Part shown: piece by piece, positions 62,956 through 64,000 of the stretch
How the letters are laid out: each line of letters opens with the position of its first letter
Position numbering within the stretch: the first letter of the stretch is position 1
Assembly: GCA_958295815.1 (NCBI GenBank)
Contig: OY282374.1
Location: 2,190,856 to 2,254,855 of the forward strand
From: Candidatus Poribacteria bacterium
Lineage (GTDB): Bacteria > Poribacteria > WGA-4E > WGA-3G
Direction: 5' to 3'
DNA length: 64,000 nucleotides
Notes under the pieces: model-generated
What the model was told of the DNA's origin: nothing
The model's input: the letters and a program-made list of their open reading frames with translations, nothing else
Databases searched by the model: none
Translations under genes and position numbers: made by a program

Positions 62956-63507
62956 ATGGAAAAATACGAATCTGTTTTAAAACGGCTCGAAAAAACAGCA
63001 AAACACTATACCAATATTGCACCGGAGAATGGGCAATTTCTCTCCATTCTCATCCAATCTATAAAAGCACAAAACGTCCTTGAGGTCGGAACCAGCAACG
63101 GCTACTCTACCATCTGGATCGCCGCTGCACTCAAGGAAACAGGCGGCAAGCTTATCACGCTTGAATTCGATCCAAAACGAGCCGAAGAGGCACAGGCACA
63201 CCTTAAGGAAGTTGGACTTGATGAAATCGTTGATGTTCGCGTCGGAAACGCTCTCGACGAGATACCGAAATGTGACGCTACCTTCGACCTTGTTTTCTTG
63301 GACGCCGAGAAAGATGAGTATCGACGCTATCTTGAATTAGCTTTGCCTAATATCCGTTCAGGTGGATTGATCGTTGCAGATGATACGGTAACAATGCGTG
63401 CCGAAATGCCAGATTATGTCGAATTCGTCTTCAATACACCGACCCTGCACTCCGTTGATATTCCATTAGACGATGGGGTCATTCTGAGTTATAAGACCAA
63501 TATGTAA
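62956..63507 (+). CDS. class I SAM-dependent O-methyltransferase
   Basis: A 183-residue cytoplasmic enzyme of the catechol/caffeoyl-CoA O-methyltransferase type. 'NVLEVGTSNGYSTIWIAAAL' is motif I (SAM binding), 'KLITLEFDPKRAEEAQAHL' carries the acidic residue of motif II, 'FDLVFLDAEKDEY' holds the metal-binding Asp, and 'GGLIVADDTV' supplies further metal ligands. It probably methylates a small hydroxylated molecule with a divalent metal. It starts at ATG 62956; the longer upstream frame would run through the LamG gene and terminator. Confidence 0.92.
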   Translation: MEKYESVLKRLEKTAKHYTNIAPENGQFLSILIQSIKAQNVLEVGTSNGYSTIWIAAALKETGGKLITLEFDPKRAEEAQAHLKEVGLDEIVDVRVGNALDEIPKCDATFDLVFLDAEKDEYRRYLELALPNIRSGGLIVADDTVTMRAEMPDYVEFVFNTPTLHSVDIPLDDGVILSYKTNM

Positions 63508-63537
63508 AATCTTGATTATAAATTTCTTATATTAATA

Positions 63538-64000
63538 ATGTCGGTTCAATACAAATTATCAGACAAATCCACTCGCTTCACTGAATCTGTCATCCGTGGC
63601 ATGACGCAACTCTGTTTGCGCTACGATGCCATCAACCTGTCCCAAGGCACGCCAGCATACCAACCCCCTCCAGAAGTCAAAGCCGCCGCAATTGAGGCGA
63701 TCCAAGAAGGATATAATCAGTATAGCATCACATGGGGTGCCCCAGCGTTTCGAGAAGCCATCGCACAGAAGATGACGACGTTTAACAGTATACCGACGGA
63801 TCCCAACAGAAACGTTACTGTTACCTGTGGTTCAACCGAAGGTATGCTCTCCTCCCTTCTCGCTATCATCAATCCTGGCGACGAAATTATCATCTTTGAA
63901 CCCTTTTATGAAAACTACGGACCCGATACGATCATCTCTGGCGCGACGCCTGTCTACGTCGCATTGCAAGAGTCCCTTTCATCTGATGGCACGATTCACT
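63538..64000 (+). CDS. PLP-dependent class I/II aminotransferase, 3' end outside window
   Basis: ATG 63538 opens a frame that runs to the window edge (154 residues seen). 'YDAINLSQGTPAYQPPPEVK' is the classic N-terminal 'INLsqG.P....P' block of fold-type I aminotransferases. 'YSITWGAPAFREAIA' and 'VTCGSTEGMLSSLLAIINPG' (with the phosphate-contact loop) follow, then 'IIIFEPFYENYGP'. The PLP Lys lies beyond the window. It probably belongs to the kynurenine/aspartate/methionine aminotransferase group. Confidence 0.9.
   Translation, partial: MSVQYKLSDKSTRFTESVIRGMTQLCLRYDAINLSQGTPAYQPPPEVKAAAIEAIQEGYNQYSITWGAPAFREAIAQKMTTFNSIPTDPNRNVTVTCGSTEGMLSSLLAIINPGDEIIIFEPFYENYGPDTIISGATPVYVALQESLSSDGTIH

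Overview
The window looks like a chromosomal piece of an uncultured bacterium, most plausibly candidate phylum Poribacteria or a close sponge- or marine-associated relative. This is an inference from content: several phytanoyl-CoA-dioxygenase (PhyH) proteins, many secreted proteins ending in dockerin-like DVN.DG..NI.DLV repeats, 'eukaryote-like' WD40, LRR and LamG proteins, a sulfatase and paired amidohydrolases. TGA is an ordinary stop codon here (several ATGA stop/start overlaps).

Layout. 0-3.3 kb: two paralogous amidohydrolases, a Rieske protein and a PhyH enzyme. 3.6-17.0 kb: a self-contained CRISPR island, all on the + strand. It has array 1 (12 repeats), a strong promoter with a palindrome across its -10 box, an eleven-gene type III-D effector operon, a lone small membrane-protein gene on the - strand, and array 2 (6 repeats). 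The operon order is cas10 without HD, cas7, csx10, two cas11 genes, a cas7 split by an in-frame TGA, cas7, csx19, cas7, a double-CARF protein and cas6. The two arrays share a homologous leader and promoter. There is no cas1 or cas2. 17.5-22.5 kb: a PhyH-HEAT fusion, a 70-bp tandem hairpin repeat, a dihydroorotase-like hydrolase and a polytopic membrane protein. 23-29.3 kb: two duplicated secreted lamin-tail/dockerin proteins and a WD40-metzincin-dockerin protein. 29.6-42 kb: mostly housekeeping and secreted genes (Gfo/Idh/MocA oxidoreductase, SpoIVB-S55-like lipoprotein, SDR, FolD, LRR-dockerin protein, FIST protein, SMP-30 protein).

42-62 kb is an accessory, decaying stretch. Intact genes (DUF4268 nuclease-like protein, SprT-like protease, small metzincin, FGE-like protein, sulfatase, glycosidase-like propeller, PhyH, DUF6785-like membrane protein, small signal-peptide membrane paralogs) alternate with recognisable fragments: two integrase C-terminal tails, half an EamA transporter, a periplasmic-binding-protein N-terminus, an ECF sigma region 4, an FRG-domain piece, broken LamG genes and an orphan antitoxin. 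62-64 kb returns to intact genes: a LamG protein with a clear promoter and terminator, an O-methyltransferase, and an aminotransferase running off the end.

The most notable system is the III-D island. Its Cas10 keeps the cyclase GGDD motif but has no HD nuclease, and its only visible signalling partner is one protein with two ring-nuclease/CARF-like domains. That combination suggests cyclic-oligoadenylate signalling with an unusual sensor or degrader. The Cas7 subunit that most resembles the target-cleaving Csm3 carries a premature TGA, so the state of the effector needs checking. Several single-base frameshifts in the accessory region could be real decay or assembly errors; read-level checks would decide.
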